NCBI RefSeq assembly: GCF_040436345.1
Contig: NC_133218.1
Span: 5,024,484-5,088,483 of the forward strand
DNA: 64,000 nucleotides
DNA from: Pagrus major
Lineage: Eukaryota > Chordata > Actinopteri > Spariformes > Sparidae
Direction: 5' to 3'
Shown here one piece after another: positions 1-35,094 of the stretch. Under the pieces are notes generated by a model that was not told the origin of the DNA, searched no databases, and was given only the letters and a program-made list of their open reading frames with translations. A program made the translations under genes and the position numbers. Positions within the stretch are counted from its first letter, which is position 1; the number at the start of each line of letters is the position of its first letter.

Positions 1-23570
<23,570 letters not shown>

Positions 23571-23893
23571 ACCGTAACCCACATATAGATACAGATGAGA
23601 TGATGACTTAAGGGTTGAATATACTTTATGTGTGATGGATGAGTGAATGTGAGACGGATGCTTCCTCACATTGTGTGTGTGTGTGTTTGTGTGCATCACA
23701 GTTTTGGTTGAGGTTCATAATCTAAAGGTGAGTTTATTCAGCTGCAGCTGTCAACACTTAACGTTTCTGTTGCAGGTTTTATATTTTCTGCAACAATGAC
23801 TGTAGCTCTCCTCCCCTGTTTTTTTCCTTGAGCGAGTGTTTGTAATTATGCACAGACCTAGTTTCACAGTGTGAGTGTGTGTGTTCAGGAGGA

Positions 23894-24022
<129 letters not shown>

Positions 24023-24162
24023 GGTTAAAGTAAGAATATATGATGTTAGAGAATTGAATTGTTACGACTGAATCACATTTCCAACTTGCTTTGTTGCATC
24101 CACCACAAGTTTTCCTCCAGTTTTTCACCATTTTTTTCAGATTTGCAAAGTTTATTGAGACA

Positions 24163-24177
24163 AATAAACTAAATAAA
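24163..24177 (+). terminator. Candidate GLCE poly(A) signals
   Basis: Two AATAAA hexamers nine bases apart, about 590 bases after the stop. No cleavage-site evidence is available from sequence alone. Confidence 0.5.
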
Positions 24178-25264
24178 AAAAAAAACAGAATATATTATAA
24201 ATGATTTTAAGGAGAATGTTGCCAAAAATATATCTTATCTTTATAAAACACTTAAACATTCTGGGTTTTATTTCTCCACTGCAAAGTTTTTAATCTGTAA
24301 CCCTCATAAAGTTTTAAATCAAGAAGTATTTTTGAAGTTTACCATATTTAAGCTGTTAGGTGAGGTAAATTAATTTGGCTGTCATCCTTTTACAAAAAAT
24401 ATTTAATGCTTCCAAACTGTCAGCTTCCAGTTCTCTCTGAAGCTGTTTCCCCTAAAACACAGTTAAATAGTCACAAATTATTTTGGGGGGGATTATGTTG
24501 TTATGTCTTTAGTGAGCTTAACTGCTTTAAATATTTATTCTTTAATTTAGGATTAGGTTTCTGGCAAGCTGCTCTGAGGGATAAACACTTCACACCACTA
24601 TATTTGATTTCAGATGATTAAACCAGAGAGTCTCTTCAAAAGTCCTCTGTGTTTAGCTGAGCTCTTGTTTATGCACACCTGGTCAGAGTTATGTCATGTG
24701 ACTCACACTGGAGACCGGAGACTGCAGGTAGCATGCTGCCACATTCCCTGAGATAAACCTATCAGGCCTGCAGCCATCTTTAAAAAAAAAACTCCTGATT
24801 AATAATTCATCCTAATAAGCTGCCAGTGCTGAAGCTCCTTTATGAGATGTTTAAGGATGACAAACTTTGTGCTACCACTCTTAGCTGTAACCAAAAGCCA
24901 CTAAAGTCTGCCAGTTGGTCGCAAAGAAACTTAATAATTCATGCGCCATTACAGAACACAGCTACAAACGGTTAGTTCTGCATCACCAGGAGTTCAGCCC
25001 AGTTTGTAAAGCAAAAGTTTTCCCGTGTCAGAGATCCTACGGCCGAGAAATGAGCCAATGATTTCACTGATCAAGAGTCACTTTGTTCTTTTAATTTACA
25101 ACAGTGGGGATGTGGATTACATCAGTCAGCAAGATATGTTAGAATTCTTCATGGCTGTGTGGTCCTGAAGTTAACACGGGCAACTTCAACTGTTCAGACG
25201 ATACCACAGAGAGGAAGAGTTTTTACAGCCGCTTCTTTGACCACTACTCAACATAAGCGTGTCA

Positions 25265-25520
25265 TTACTTAAAGACCTCCAAGCAGTTAGCCCTGTTGTC
25301 ATGGAAATTAAAATCCGGCAATCGTCCAAATTGCACCAAATTGGGCACAGCACTTCCCTGGGTCCTCAGCAATAAACCTTCCCTGTTTGAAGTAGATCGG
25401 GTGAACGGTTCTCGAGATGTGCGAACCACAGAAAGAAAGACAGACAGAGATTCTTTGCTCTCAAGTAAGATGGGCACTAAACAAGATAAATACAAATGGA
25501 AAAGTCCTCTAAAGCTTCAG
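25265..25520 (+). repeat. Dispersed fish repeat fragment
   Basis: Contains GTCCAAATTGCACCAAATTGG, then CTTCCCTGGGTCCTCAGCAA and CGAGATGTGCGAACCACAGA followed by AGACAGACAGAGATTC. I recall this word order from repeats in many fish genomes, but cannot name the family. Confidence 0.4.
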
Positions 25521-25569
25521 GTAGAGCAGTCTAAATAATCCCAGCAGTTTCATTCTAAGCTTCCTTGTC

Positions 25570-25745
25570 CTGCAACAACTAATCTATTAATCAATTCATT
25601 GCCAACAATTTTGAAAGTGGTTTGAGTTCTTTTCAAAAGAAAGTCTCAATTTTCTGATTCCAGCTTCTTAAATGTGAATATGTTCTTATAAACCAAATAA
25701 CATTGATTAGTTGAGAAAATAATCGACATGAAAATAATTTCCATA
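25570..25745 (+). repeat. TTAATCGA-type repeat fragment
   Basis: CAACTAATCTATTAATCAATTC, then TCTGATTCCAGCTTCTTAAATG and TTGAGAAAATAATCGACATG, in the order of the full copy at 19285-19597, with an internal deletion. Confidence 0.5.
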
Positions 25746-27244
25746 CTGTCATGTCGTAATTAATGTATGCAGGCAACACTGAAAGTGATTTTAAACTGAT
25801 TCTCGGATTAATCCCTTGACTCGTCCTTTTAAAACATACTTTTTCACAATCTTTCACTTTATGTCCTTTGATTCAAACAGCAGCACCATTAGTTTTAGCT
25901 ACGTTTTCATTAATTTTCATGCCCCTTTTGACCTTTTTTATATCTTGTTTTACTCAGAAACTCATCTGAAAAGCTCTCCTTCTATAACTCCTCTGCATGA
26001 TAATTGCAGGATATCAGTGTGGGTGGTGTAGACGTACGTGTGTGTGTTCGCAGCTAGACGTGTGGGCAGCGGAGGCACAGCTGTGTCTCACTAACATGTC
26101 AATTTATAACATTCAAATAGACAATGGTAGGAGTGCTGAAGGTCGAGGTAAATTCTTGACAAACATAAAGAGGCTGTCAGTCCCAGCAGGCTCTCATTGC
26201 TTCTCTCTGCTGCTGTGGGTGCATGAACTCAGCGTTTTTAATCTCAGTGCTGCCCTGTTGACCGCTGTACGAGGAGAAACCAGCTCGCCAAGGCACTCAC
26301 AATTCACCCGGCTAATAGGCTGGAGAGCCTGCACACAGTACAGTCGCAAGTCGGGGATGAGTCAGCACACACTGGCATCGCGCTCACAAAGAAAACAAAG
26401 TGGAGCCCTTCAGCATTAATGAGGCTTTTATTGATCTACTTTAAAGATTTTTAATGGGACGCAGGAGAATCAGGCGGGTTTGTTCTTCTCAAAGTGTTGA
26501 TGGTGAATTTTTCCTTTGGTCATTTTCATAAAACTGGTGTCTGCTTTGAGATGAAAACGTTCTCCCAGACGGTCTGCTTTCAAAAGTGTGAGCTTTTAAA
26601 GAAACTAGATCAAAGGAGCAGGTGATTCATTTCGATGTAATAGAAAAGAAATAGACCTTAAAGTACAGCTTCATCTGTAACTCAACTTTTTGCATTGAGA
26701 ACTATGTGAGAAATTAGGGCGACACAGTCAGCTGAGAATTTTGAGAATAAAGTTGAATATTTCAATAATAAAGTCGTGATATGAGGAAAAATAGTAGCTG
26801 TACAATACCGTATAAACACCAATATTAAAACACTGACACCATGTTCTTTGACATGCAACAGCCCACACCACAAAAACTGCTCAGGAACGACCCGAGGAAG
26901 GTGACGAACAGCTCAAGGCTCATATCTGGCTTCTTCTTCTGGATTCTTCAGATCTCAATCTGATCAAGCTTCCTTGGAAAATGCAGGAACAAGTCTGATC
27001 CATGGAGGCTCGATCATGGATCACACTTGGCTCTCACTGATCAAGGCGTGGACACAAGACCTCTAGGGTTTTCCTGTGATGTCTGGTGGTGCATTCTGGG
27101 TCCTGTGTGTTACGAGGTGGGTCCTCCATAATCAGAGCTGTTCCAGCAAAGCCTTGGGCTCTTTGTTAGGTTCTTCAGACCATTCCTGAGCAGCTCTTCC
27201 AGTGTAGCAGGGCGCATTAAGGCCCTCATAGCGTTATTTTTACC

Positions 27245-27430
27245 TAGTCTTCATTTCCCGAGTTGGGAAGCCGTTCTTCCGATTTCAGTGTGTTCCAGTT
27301 CCAGTCATGTCAGAATGTGGGGGCAACATGGACGCCATAAAGAAGTTTGTTTTGCATTTTACTGCTCAGAGCATTCATGTGAATTTTCCCAGTTGGAAAA
27401 ACGTTTTTTCCGATAATTTCAACAGCACAT
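27245..27430 (+). repeat. Unnamed dispersed repeat, copy 2
   Basis: A shorter relative of 18962-19275: CCGAGTTGGGAAGCCGTTC, then TCAGAATGTGGGGGCAACATGG and ATGTGAATTTTCCCAGTTGG. About a third of the longer copy is missing between the last two blocks. Confidence 0.5.
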
Positions 27431-27995
27431 AAATGCAAAGTTAATGTTGTGGCCAATCTGGTGTATAGTGCTTATATACGTTACTATACAGTTACAGGAA
27501 AAGATAAAACATGCATGTGTCCAGTCTAACCAGTTTAAAGGGACTCTGTTGATTGTCTGTGTTGTGCTGGAAGCCGGTCGTTCATTTATGTCAGCGGACT
27601 CAATTTCTAAACCAACATAAGCCACTGTTGCTCTCTGTTAGCAGAGCGGAGACGAGGCACTGGAGAACGTGCATGAAGTCACATTCCTTGAACTGTCTCG
27701 GAAAATCCAACCCGAGTCCTTTCGCAAAGAAATCCACAGTCCAGCAGCATTTAACAACTCAACTTAAACAAATCCTCCACAGGCTGTATAGACAACCGAG
27801 AGAGACAGGAAGCTCTCATTTTTCACGTCCCATTACAATCTGCTGACATTTGGGCAGTAAAAAGTGATTAATACATACAAATGACTCCATATTGTCACAT
27901 AGAGCCCCTTTAATCATAACATACAGCATTTGTTCTTAAAGCAACCTTTTTCATGATGTTGTTCTAATAATATTACATTTTTCTCAGAACAGTAA

Positions 27996-28157
27996 AGGTC
28001 CTGTTGGTAAGGAAAGTTGATATTTGAGTCTCTTTCCCATCTCGGCAAATACTGACGCTTTGGGGTGGTAGGTCGAGACAGTCCCCACCCCAAACGTCAG
28101 TATTTGCCGAGATGGGAATGAGACTAAAAAAATTGACTTTTCTTACAAATAGGACCT
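27996..28157 (+). mobile_element. Palindromic MITE, AGGTSCT family, copy 1
   Basis: Two arms of about 70 bases form a near-perfect inverted repeat around a short loop: CCATCTCGGCAAATACTGACG at the left and its complement at the right, reaching to AGGTCCT and AGGACCT ends. Flanks GTAA and TTAG look like a decayed TTAA duplication, which the second copy keeps intact. No coding content. TTAA targets fit piggyBac or Kolobok transposases. Confidence 0.8.
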
Positions 28158-29514
28158 TTAGGACTTTCTAAACAGTGGCCCTTATCCTCCATCTTAGAGG
28201 TTTATTCTGATTTTTTTTTTTTTGTTTAAAGATCAACTGTTATCCCAGAGATGAGGTATGAGTGCACTTTTCTTTTTGATAATCCCAGTTTTTTGGATCC
28301 TTGCTGATCCTCGCTTTGTTCATTTCCTGGTGGCATTTTCTCCCCATGTACCTTTGCATAATTGACACCGACAGGACACGTGGAAATCCGGTCTGTGGTC
28401 TAAAGGGAACATTCAGGAATGGAAGTTTTGTGTGTGACTAACTGTGTCCATTTTGTTTATACCAAAGTCATGAATTTTCGAATTTGTATATTTTTGTGTG
28501 CAAACCGATTTTCCATTCAGCATTTAAATGACGTTGAGTCTCCTCGGAGGCGTCACAGAGAGACACTGCCTTTTGAGAAATGCTTGTTTTTCAAATGTAG
28601 ATTGACTAGATGATAGCAAAAATAAGATAATGTAAAACGTGCTTATCGTGAAGGGGAAGTGTGCAACTAGAGATTAGCATTTAGTCAGCTACTGTTTTAA
28701 AGGCAAATAGCTGCAAATTCTCCTCTGAAGTTTTCTTTCTTTTTTACCATTTTTTGTTTTGAGTGTGTGTTTGCATCATTTGTTGGAATAATTTGCGGAG
28801 GAGGAAGATGTTTTTGCTAGATAGATAAAAGCACAACTGCCGTGTATTGTCACATGATTTTTGTTGTATTTCTGTTGTGTTTCTGTTCAGGACAATGTGC
28901 AACGCCTTCATTCAGGAAGCTGCTATTATTGTTCACTGTGTTACAGGTTTGACAGCTTCTTTTCTCCTCATGTTAGTGGTATTTCTTTTTTCTATTTTTC
29001 CACTCTCTATTAAAGACTTCAGCATATGACCGCTGAGGTCAAATGTGATTTATGCAATAAAATGTTTACTGGGGTTGTGACACCACAGGAGACCCAGAGC
29101 GGTTGTACAGACTTTGCAATCAAAGCACAATGTGCAAATGCTACCATTTTTTTAGTCAAAGGAAGAAATGTGTTTATATACAGAGTAATGCTTTGTGCTT
29201 TAAAAATTTGCTTTTTAAAGGTGTAAAAAAAAATAAAAGCATTTTTCTTAAATGTCTGGTCTGATCTGTGTTTTCTGTTTAATGAAGATCCATGCAGATG
29301 TTTTGCTGATCAGTTATTGATTTAAGACATTTTTCAAGAAAATATGGCTTTTCTTTGTCTTCTGTGATCAAAAACTAAATATTTATAAAAAATGAAAATA
29401 AATTTCCTTAAAGTCAATATTGATCAATATCATCATCAATTTCCAGCTGTACTAAAATAGATACAGTCACTGGAATGACCAATTTATTGATTTTATCATA
29501 CATGTAATCATTTA

Positions 29515-29945
29515 ATTACCTCCACCAAGATTATGTTTTCCCCTGTCTGTCTGTCTGTCTGTCTCTCTGTCTGTCTGTCTGTTGGTTTGTCAGCAGGATT
29601 ACACAAAAACTACTGAACAAATTTCCCCAAAAACTTGGATGGAGGATGGATCTCGGTCCAGAATAGATCCCATTAACTTTTTGTGCGGATCCAGGAATTA
29701 TTTCTCACTTTCTTTCAATTCAGTCAATTTCTCAGGGAATATTGTCTGGATCTTGATGAAGAACATCAGGAGTATTTAGGAGGCTGGTGTCTATGAGTGA
29801 GTACAATTTGATGCAGATCCAAATATAAATCTGGCTGTAGTGGACTTAAATATGTTTTATTTGATATTGGATGAGGCTTGAAAGAATTAAAGGGGACTGT
29901 TGGGCCTTAGGGGAGGTATGCGCTCTACTGAGTGCCATTCTGCCT
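29515..29945 (+). repeat. Dispersed CTCTACTGAGTGCC repeat with (CTGT)n
   Basis: Starts near CCTCCACCAAGATTATG, has a CTGT tract (29543-29581), AGCAGGATTACACAAAAACTACT, GGATCCAGGAATTATTTCTCAC, ATCTTGATGAAGAACATCAG and ends near GCGCTCTACTGAGTGCCATT. I recall the same order from repeats widespread in fish and other marine animals; the class is not known to me. Confidence 0.55.
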
Positions 29946-31635
29946 ACTATTGTAATTGTGCTATCATCTGTTATTCTCAAGGCTATACCTCTGTTACTGT
30001 ATGTCGTATCTATCTGCTCAAGTCTAATGACAAACCCATAAAACCATGTATCCATCATCTTTGAAGTTCTCTTTATATCCAGGATTTATTGTGACAATAA
30101 CTTTACATTTTGAGACATTTGAGTTTAAACAGTTCCCTGCAAATTCTTATGATTCTATCCAGACGTTGGTCCATTTCCAGAGTGAGCTCTGGTGCTTTTA
30201 AACCTAAAATAATACATTCAGGTTAAACTGCTCGTGTCCTTTGTTCAGCCGCTCTGATGCTGCAGTGGAGAAACAGTTTGTTCATACTAAACGTCGTCTC
30301 TGTGAAACTGCTGAGAAGAAAAACAATCCTGATTAATAATTTATCCTAATTAGGCTATTCTGATCCAGTGAGGAGCACAGACACCTGAGAAGGACTGTAT
30401 CTCCGGCCGCCCGCCTGCATTTTTCATTACCTTCTGGCATTTATACAATCCAGCCATAATTTCTCCCTTCTCACAGCCACACATCTCATTTCTCCCAGTT
30501 AATGATATTACCGTCCCTCCTGACGGTGCGTCTGTCTCCCAGTCCTGTAATTAGCCCGATATAAACCTGATAAGCTCAGTCTCTTCATGGCCTCTGTGCC
30601 GGCCTCCTCTGCTGCCATTCAGATGCCTTTGAGATGGCTGTGATAACATTACAGTGGATCCTTGGTACTCGGAGGCCACAGGCTTTATAGTGTCCATAAA
30701 TTTACCCACTTGATAAAATTAACACCCCGTTGAACCCGCCGTTATTGGATCTGTTTGTGTGTTGTGTGGCGGTCCCAGAGGAGGTGGGAGGAGAGGAACT
30801 GGATGTGGAAGCATCCAATGAAATGAGAACAGAAACAATACACCTGCTGCACTTTTTATGAGTCCAATTTTACAGCTTTCATCCCAGAAGGTTTTTGAGG
30901 TTCTGAGATCAGATCTTTTCACCTTAAAGAATGACTTTCCTCTAAAGTTTAATCTTAAAGCAACAGCTCAGTATTTGTGGAGATAAACTTTTTTGCTTTC
31001 TGACAGTCAGTTAAAGCTCCTACAAGGAACTTCGATTTTGTGTTGAGTTTGGCGCCCCCTGTGGACAGAAGAGGGACGAGCACCGCCTCCGTGTGTAGTA
31101 AACTTGATCCGGCTCGAGCATGGATTTGTTTTGAAAGCTCAGAGTTTGAACACACTTAATAATTTATTTATTTTTCTCGCCTATTTTCATGCAAAAATGA
31201 GCCTGCAGATGACCTGTAACTGCCCCTATCAGCTGGGAAACACAGTGGGTCCACATCATACAGTCATGGTCCAAGTTCAAATTTTACAACAATATCACTA
31301 AAAATGAACACTTAACTCTTGTTTTTCTCATGAAATATCCAGATACCTGGCAAAAAATGTCATTTTGTGACCCACAATTCCCCTGCCTGAGAGTAACAGG
31401 GGCAAAAACTTATTATAGTTCTTTATTTCCCTTATTTACACTAAGTTTGTGCATATAGAATAGTCAAAAACTATTCAAAAACAGCCTATTCAAAGAGCAA
31501 AACATATAAAACTGCATACATTTGCATAATTTCCAAGTTTAGGGCTTTAAAAACTGATTTAAATTATATGACTGGATTTGAAATCCATGATGTGGGGAAT
31601 TTGCAGAGCTCAGCTGTTTAATGTAGAGAGGTTGA

Positions 31636-31869
31636 AGGAAAAGTTAACTCAAAAATGAAAATTCAGTCATTCAAATGATATACTCACCCCCCATGCTGAT
31701 GGCAAGTTGGGTGAAGTTTTTGTAGTCCACTAAACATTTCTGGAGCTTCACAGGAAAACAGCGTCACAGCATTCTCCAAAAACAACTGACCAAAACTTCA
31801 CCTGACTTGCCATCAGCATGGGGTTCAGCAGATAATGACTGAAATGTCATTTTTGGGTGAACTTATCCT
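31636..31869 (+). mobile_element. TTAA-type MITE, AGGATAAGTTC family, short copy (234 bp)
   Basis: Imperfect inverted ends (AGGAAAAGTTAACTCAAAAATGAAA and the complement of AGGATAAGTTCACCCAAAAATGACA) continue inward as long arms (CTCCAGAAATG... / CATTTCTGGAGCTTCACAG; GCATGCTGATGGCAAGT type). The right flank is TTAA; the left is TTGA, one mutation away. Confidence 0.75.
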
Positions 31870-32402
31870 TTAAACTTAAAGCAACAGTTCATGCTCTTTC
31901 TTTGTTTTCTGACAGTAGGTTGAAGATGAGAAAATAAACAGCGACCACCACTCCCGTATCTCTGTGTTAAATATACAGTTAAGGCTACAGCAGCTGCTTC
32001 GTTTTGGCACAAACACTGGAAGCAGGAGGAAACAGCTTGTCTGAGCCGGAAAGAAAAGAGTCCTCCCAGCACCTTTGAAGCTGACTAATTAACATGTTAT
32101 GTCTCACTGGTTTATTTCTTGGCTCCGAGCAGTAACTTACCGGAATCTGTGCTGGTTGCTGGTTGAAACCAGCTGGTTGTACAGCTTCAAAATATAAAAT
32201 GGGGTGCTGCGAGATGGTCAGTATTTCAATTACATGTATTTAAGATACATATTTAATGATGTATTTTGTGTTTTTGTATTTTGCATTGCAAAAATTACAT
32301 GTAATTTGTAGCGACATACCTAAAGAGCTTTTATTTGTGTATTTGAAATACTAAAAGTACATTTATTCTCAAATAAAACACATTTTTTTCCCTCAGGTTT
32401 AA

Positions 32403-32551
32403 AGGTGCTGTTTTTTTAAGTTTTAAAGGTGCTGTTTTTTTGAGTCTCACTCCCAACTCTTCAATAACTGATGCTTTAAGATGGCAGCCGGCCATTTTTT
32501 GACAAGTTGGGAATGAGAATCAAAAATCAACTTTTCTTACAAATAGCACCT
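32403..32551 (+). mobile_element. Palindromic MITE, AGGTSCT family, copy 2
   Basis: Ends AGGTGCT and AGCACCT with TTAA on both sides (32399-32402 and 32552-32555). The arms match copy 1 (AGTCTCACTCCCAACTC against GTTGGGAATGAGA; ATCAACTTTTCTTACAAATAG). The left terminus is duplicated: TTTAAAGGTGCTGTTTTTTT occurs twice in 24-base steps. Confidence 0.78.
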
Positions 32552-33218
32552 TTAAACAGTCGGAAAACAACTAACAATTAGCCTTTTAATGACCTTTGGC
32601 TTTGAATCAGTCTGTCTCTTCTGCTATTTTCTACTTTGTCATACATCTTAGAAATAGACTGACTTCATTGCACTTACATTCATCGCTCTCGAAAGAAGCA
32701 CCTGCTGCGATGTGACGGACTGGAGCTGAAACAAATCCATTGAAACTTCACACTTCAGATATCTGCAATGAAGGGACTTTTTTGACATGGAGATTAAACA
32801 CAATGGAGTTCACATTCAAAGAATATAGAAAAACATCGAATACAGTAGCACCGCCTTGTCAGAGAGAGCCGGGTAAGAAAGCAGACTTTAATGTTTCGTC
32901 ACAAGACAGTTCTATTAAACTATCCTGCTTACCAACAGAGAAATCCTCGAGCATTTCAAAGTTTGTGTCGGCCATATCTGGGAAATAGCCCCATAGCTAT
33001 TGTTTGTTTGTAGTGTTTGGGACCTTTCTTTTACCTGCCCTTACTATCCTGCCATCACAGTTTGAGGTGAGCTGGTAACTAATCATGGATAACGCATGTG
33101 TGAGCCACATGCACCAATATGACTGATTAGCAGGTTGAAAGAGGAATATTAAAGGAAAGGCAACAGTAATTTCAATTATATTTCACTTTAAGTATTTTAT
33201 TTTGAAATTTTGTAATAT

Positions 33219-33938
33219 ACGGAAGCCCTAAAGAGCCATGCATTCATACATTTTATTTCCTCCATTTTTTCTCGAATTATTATCTCGAAATAACAACTGC
33301 CGTTTTCCCGAGATAACGGGATAATTTTCTCGAGATCTTGAGAAAACAAAACGATAGTGTAGTTTTTTAAATCATTGCAGGAAACATCATTCGGTGTAGC
33401 AATGTCAGAGGAGCAGGAGCATATCGATCACCGCGTCACATATCTTTTCAATCAAGGCCTGACAGGCTAAAATAGCATTATGCCTTGCTATTACAGATAA
33501 TATACACATTAGTGTGTGTAATCTAAAAAGACGGTTAGCAAGGCTTCAGCTATATCGGCGGCGCAATCTAAGTGAGCCTGATGTTGTCATTAAATGACGA
33601 GATCTCGAATTAATTATATCGTTATTCGGTAAAACAAAGTTTCGTTATCTCGAGATCTCGAGAAAATTAGCCCATTATCTCGGGAAAACGACAGTTGTTA
33701 TTTCGAGATAATAACTCGAGATCTTGAGAAAACAAATGAAATTAACTCGATATCTCGGGAAAACAAAGTTTCGTTATCTCGATATCTCGAGAAAATTATC
33801 CCGTTATCTGGGGAAAACGGCAGTTGTTATTTCGAGATAATAACTCAAGATCTCGAGAAAACAAATGAAATTAACTCGTTATCACAGGAAAACGGAGGAA
33901 ATAAAATGTATGAATGCATGGCCCTTTAGGGCTTCCGT
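33219..33938 (+). mobile_element. IS3EU-like non-autonomous DNA transposon (about 720 bp)
   Basis: Inverted ends of about 46 bases (TACGGAAGCCCTAAAG and complement, continuing through CATGCATTCATACATTTTATT) with a perfect 6-bp duplication GTAATA outside (33212-33217 and 33940-33945) if the element is taken as 33218-33939, beginning TAC and ending GTA. A 6-bp target duplication and TAY...RTA ends are, as I recall, traits of the IS3EU superfamily. The interior contains a decayed coding remnant (33402-33597) and two 129-bp tandem units (from 33643 and 33772) packed with CTCGAG/TCTCGAGA palindromes. Confidence 0.75.
33402..33597 (+). pseudogene. Transposase N-terminal fragment, frameshifted
   Basis: From the ATG at 33402 the frame reads 22 codons (ending YLFNQGLTG) to a stop at 33468-33470. 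The +1 frame from 33466 then continues IALCLAITDNIHISVCNLKR and LARLQLYRRRNLSEPDV to a stop at 33595-33597. Together these have the shape of the N-terminal helix-turn-helix region (LFxxGLTxxEIAxxL...L.LYRRR) of integrase-like fish transposases. No catalytic DDE core follows. Confidence 0.6.
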
Positions 33939-35094
33939 AGTAATATTTTGAAAGTGTTATATGTTTTTAAATTAACATTTCATTTTCACAAAATAGTTTT
34001 GGGATTCCTCCACATACCACTAGAGGGAGCCATAGCTTGATGGACAGTATTCGTGCCATTCTCTGTTGGTTGGCAGATGTTTCTTATATTTGCACAGAGC
34101 TTGGCTAACTGTTTCCCTCTGTTTCCAATCTTTGTGCTAAGCTAAGCTAACTGGCAGCTTCTCCTTTAACAGAGGGTTTCATATCAGTATCAATCTACTC
34201 TTCTAACTCTGTCTTCTTTAAGCAGCAACCTCAGCAGTTTGTTGTAAAGCTTTACTAAACCTACAAGAATCCATTTCTCCACGTTCTCTGCCAAATCATT
34301 TCCAAACTTCACTTCTCGTCTTATTTCTTTTGTGCTCCTGAGAAAACAGTGTTGTCAAATTCAGCTCAGTCTCAACCTCTCTTCTAAATGATCACCAGAG
34401 ATGGGAAAAGGCTGTTGCACTAGAACAAAATAAGCTCCTGTTTCAGTTTCCAAACATGGTAATTGCTGTTTTTTTGCTCATTCATGAGCAGCTGGCACAC
34501 TTTGGTTTATGTGGTGGAGAGGAAAAAAAAGTCCTCATGGTGCAAACACTAGCCGAGTCAGAGATGATGATGCTGCTGAAGAGAACAATGAGTAGACAGA
34601 GCAGCAAAAAGAGAAATGATATAGACAGGAGTGTATGCACAGGAGAGAAAGCAGGACTGTGATGGGGGTCTGAAATCCAACGGAGAAAAAGGGGAGCCAG
34701 CGCCTGGAGTCTAACAACTATTAATAATGTATCAGGGGGTGTCTGCCACACACGCTCCTCATTTGGAGACACAAACTACACCTCATCAACCAAAACACCA
34801 GGGAGGCAGCAACACTTTGAGCATCTGCAGCACAGCAGCCCGGGTTAGTGAAGTCTACCACCCATCTGTCCCTCTGTGACCTCACACAGCGACGACACAT
34901 CACAACACAAACTCTGCACATCATTAGCATCATTATTAGCATTTTTATTGTTAAAAATGGATAACATAAAGAAGGAAAATGATTTTTTAATCGACTCATT
35001 CAAGAGGGGAAAAAGCAGCAGATAATAGGATGACTGGTTGTTGCATCTGAAATGTTGCTGAGTACGTTTACTTTTGACTCATATTCTTATATAT

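Noticed and set aside
25997..26419. 140-codon open frame in the intergenic region
   Set aside because: No similarity recognised; no conserved motif or plausible exon borders.
29223..29240. Distal GLCE poly(A) signal (AATAAA after an A run)
   Set aside because: Would need a 3' UTR over 5.6 kb; nearer signals suffice and no other support was seen.
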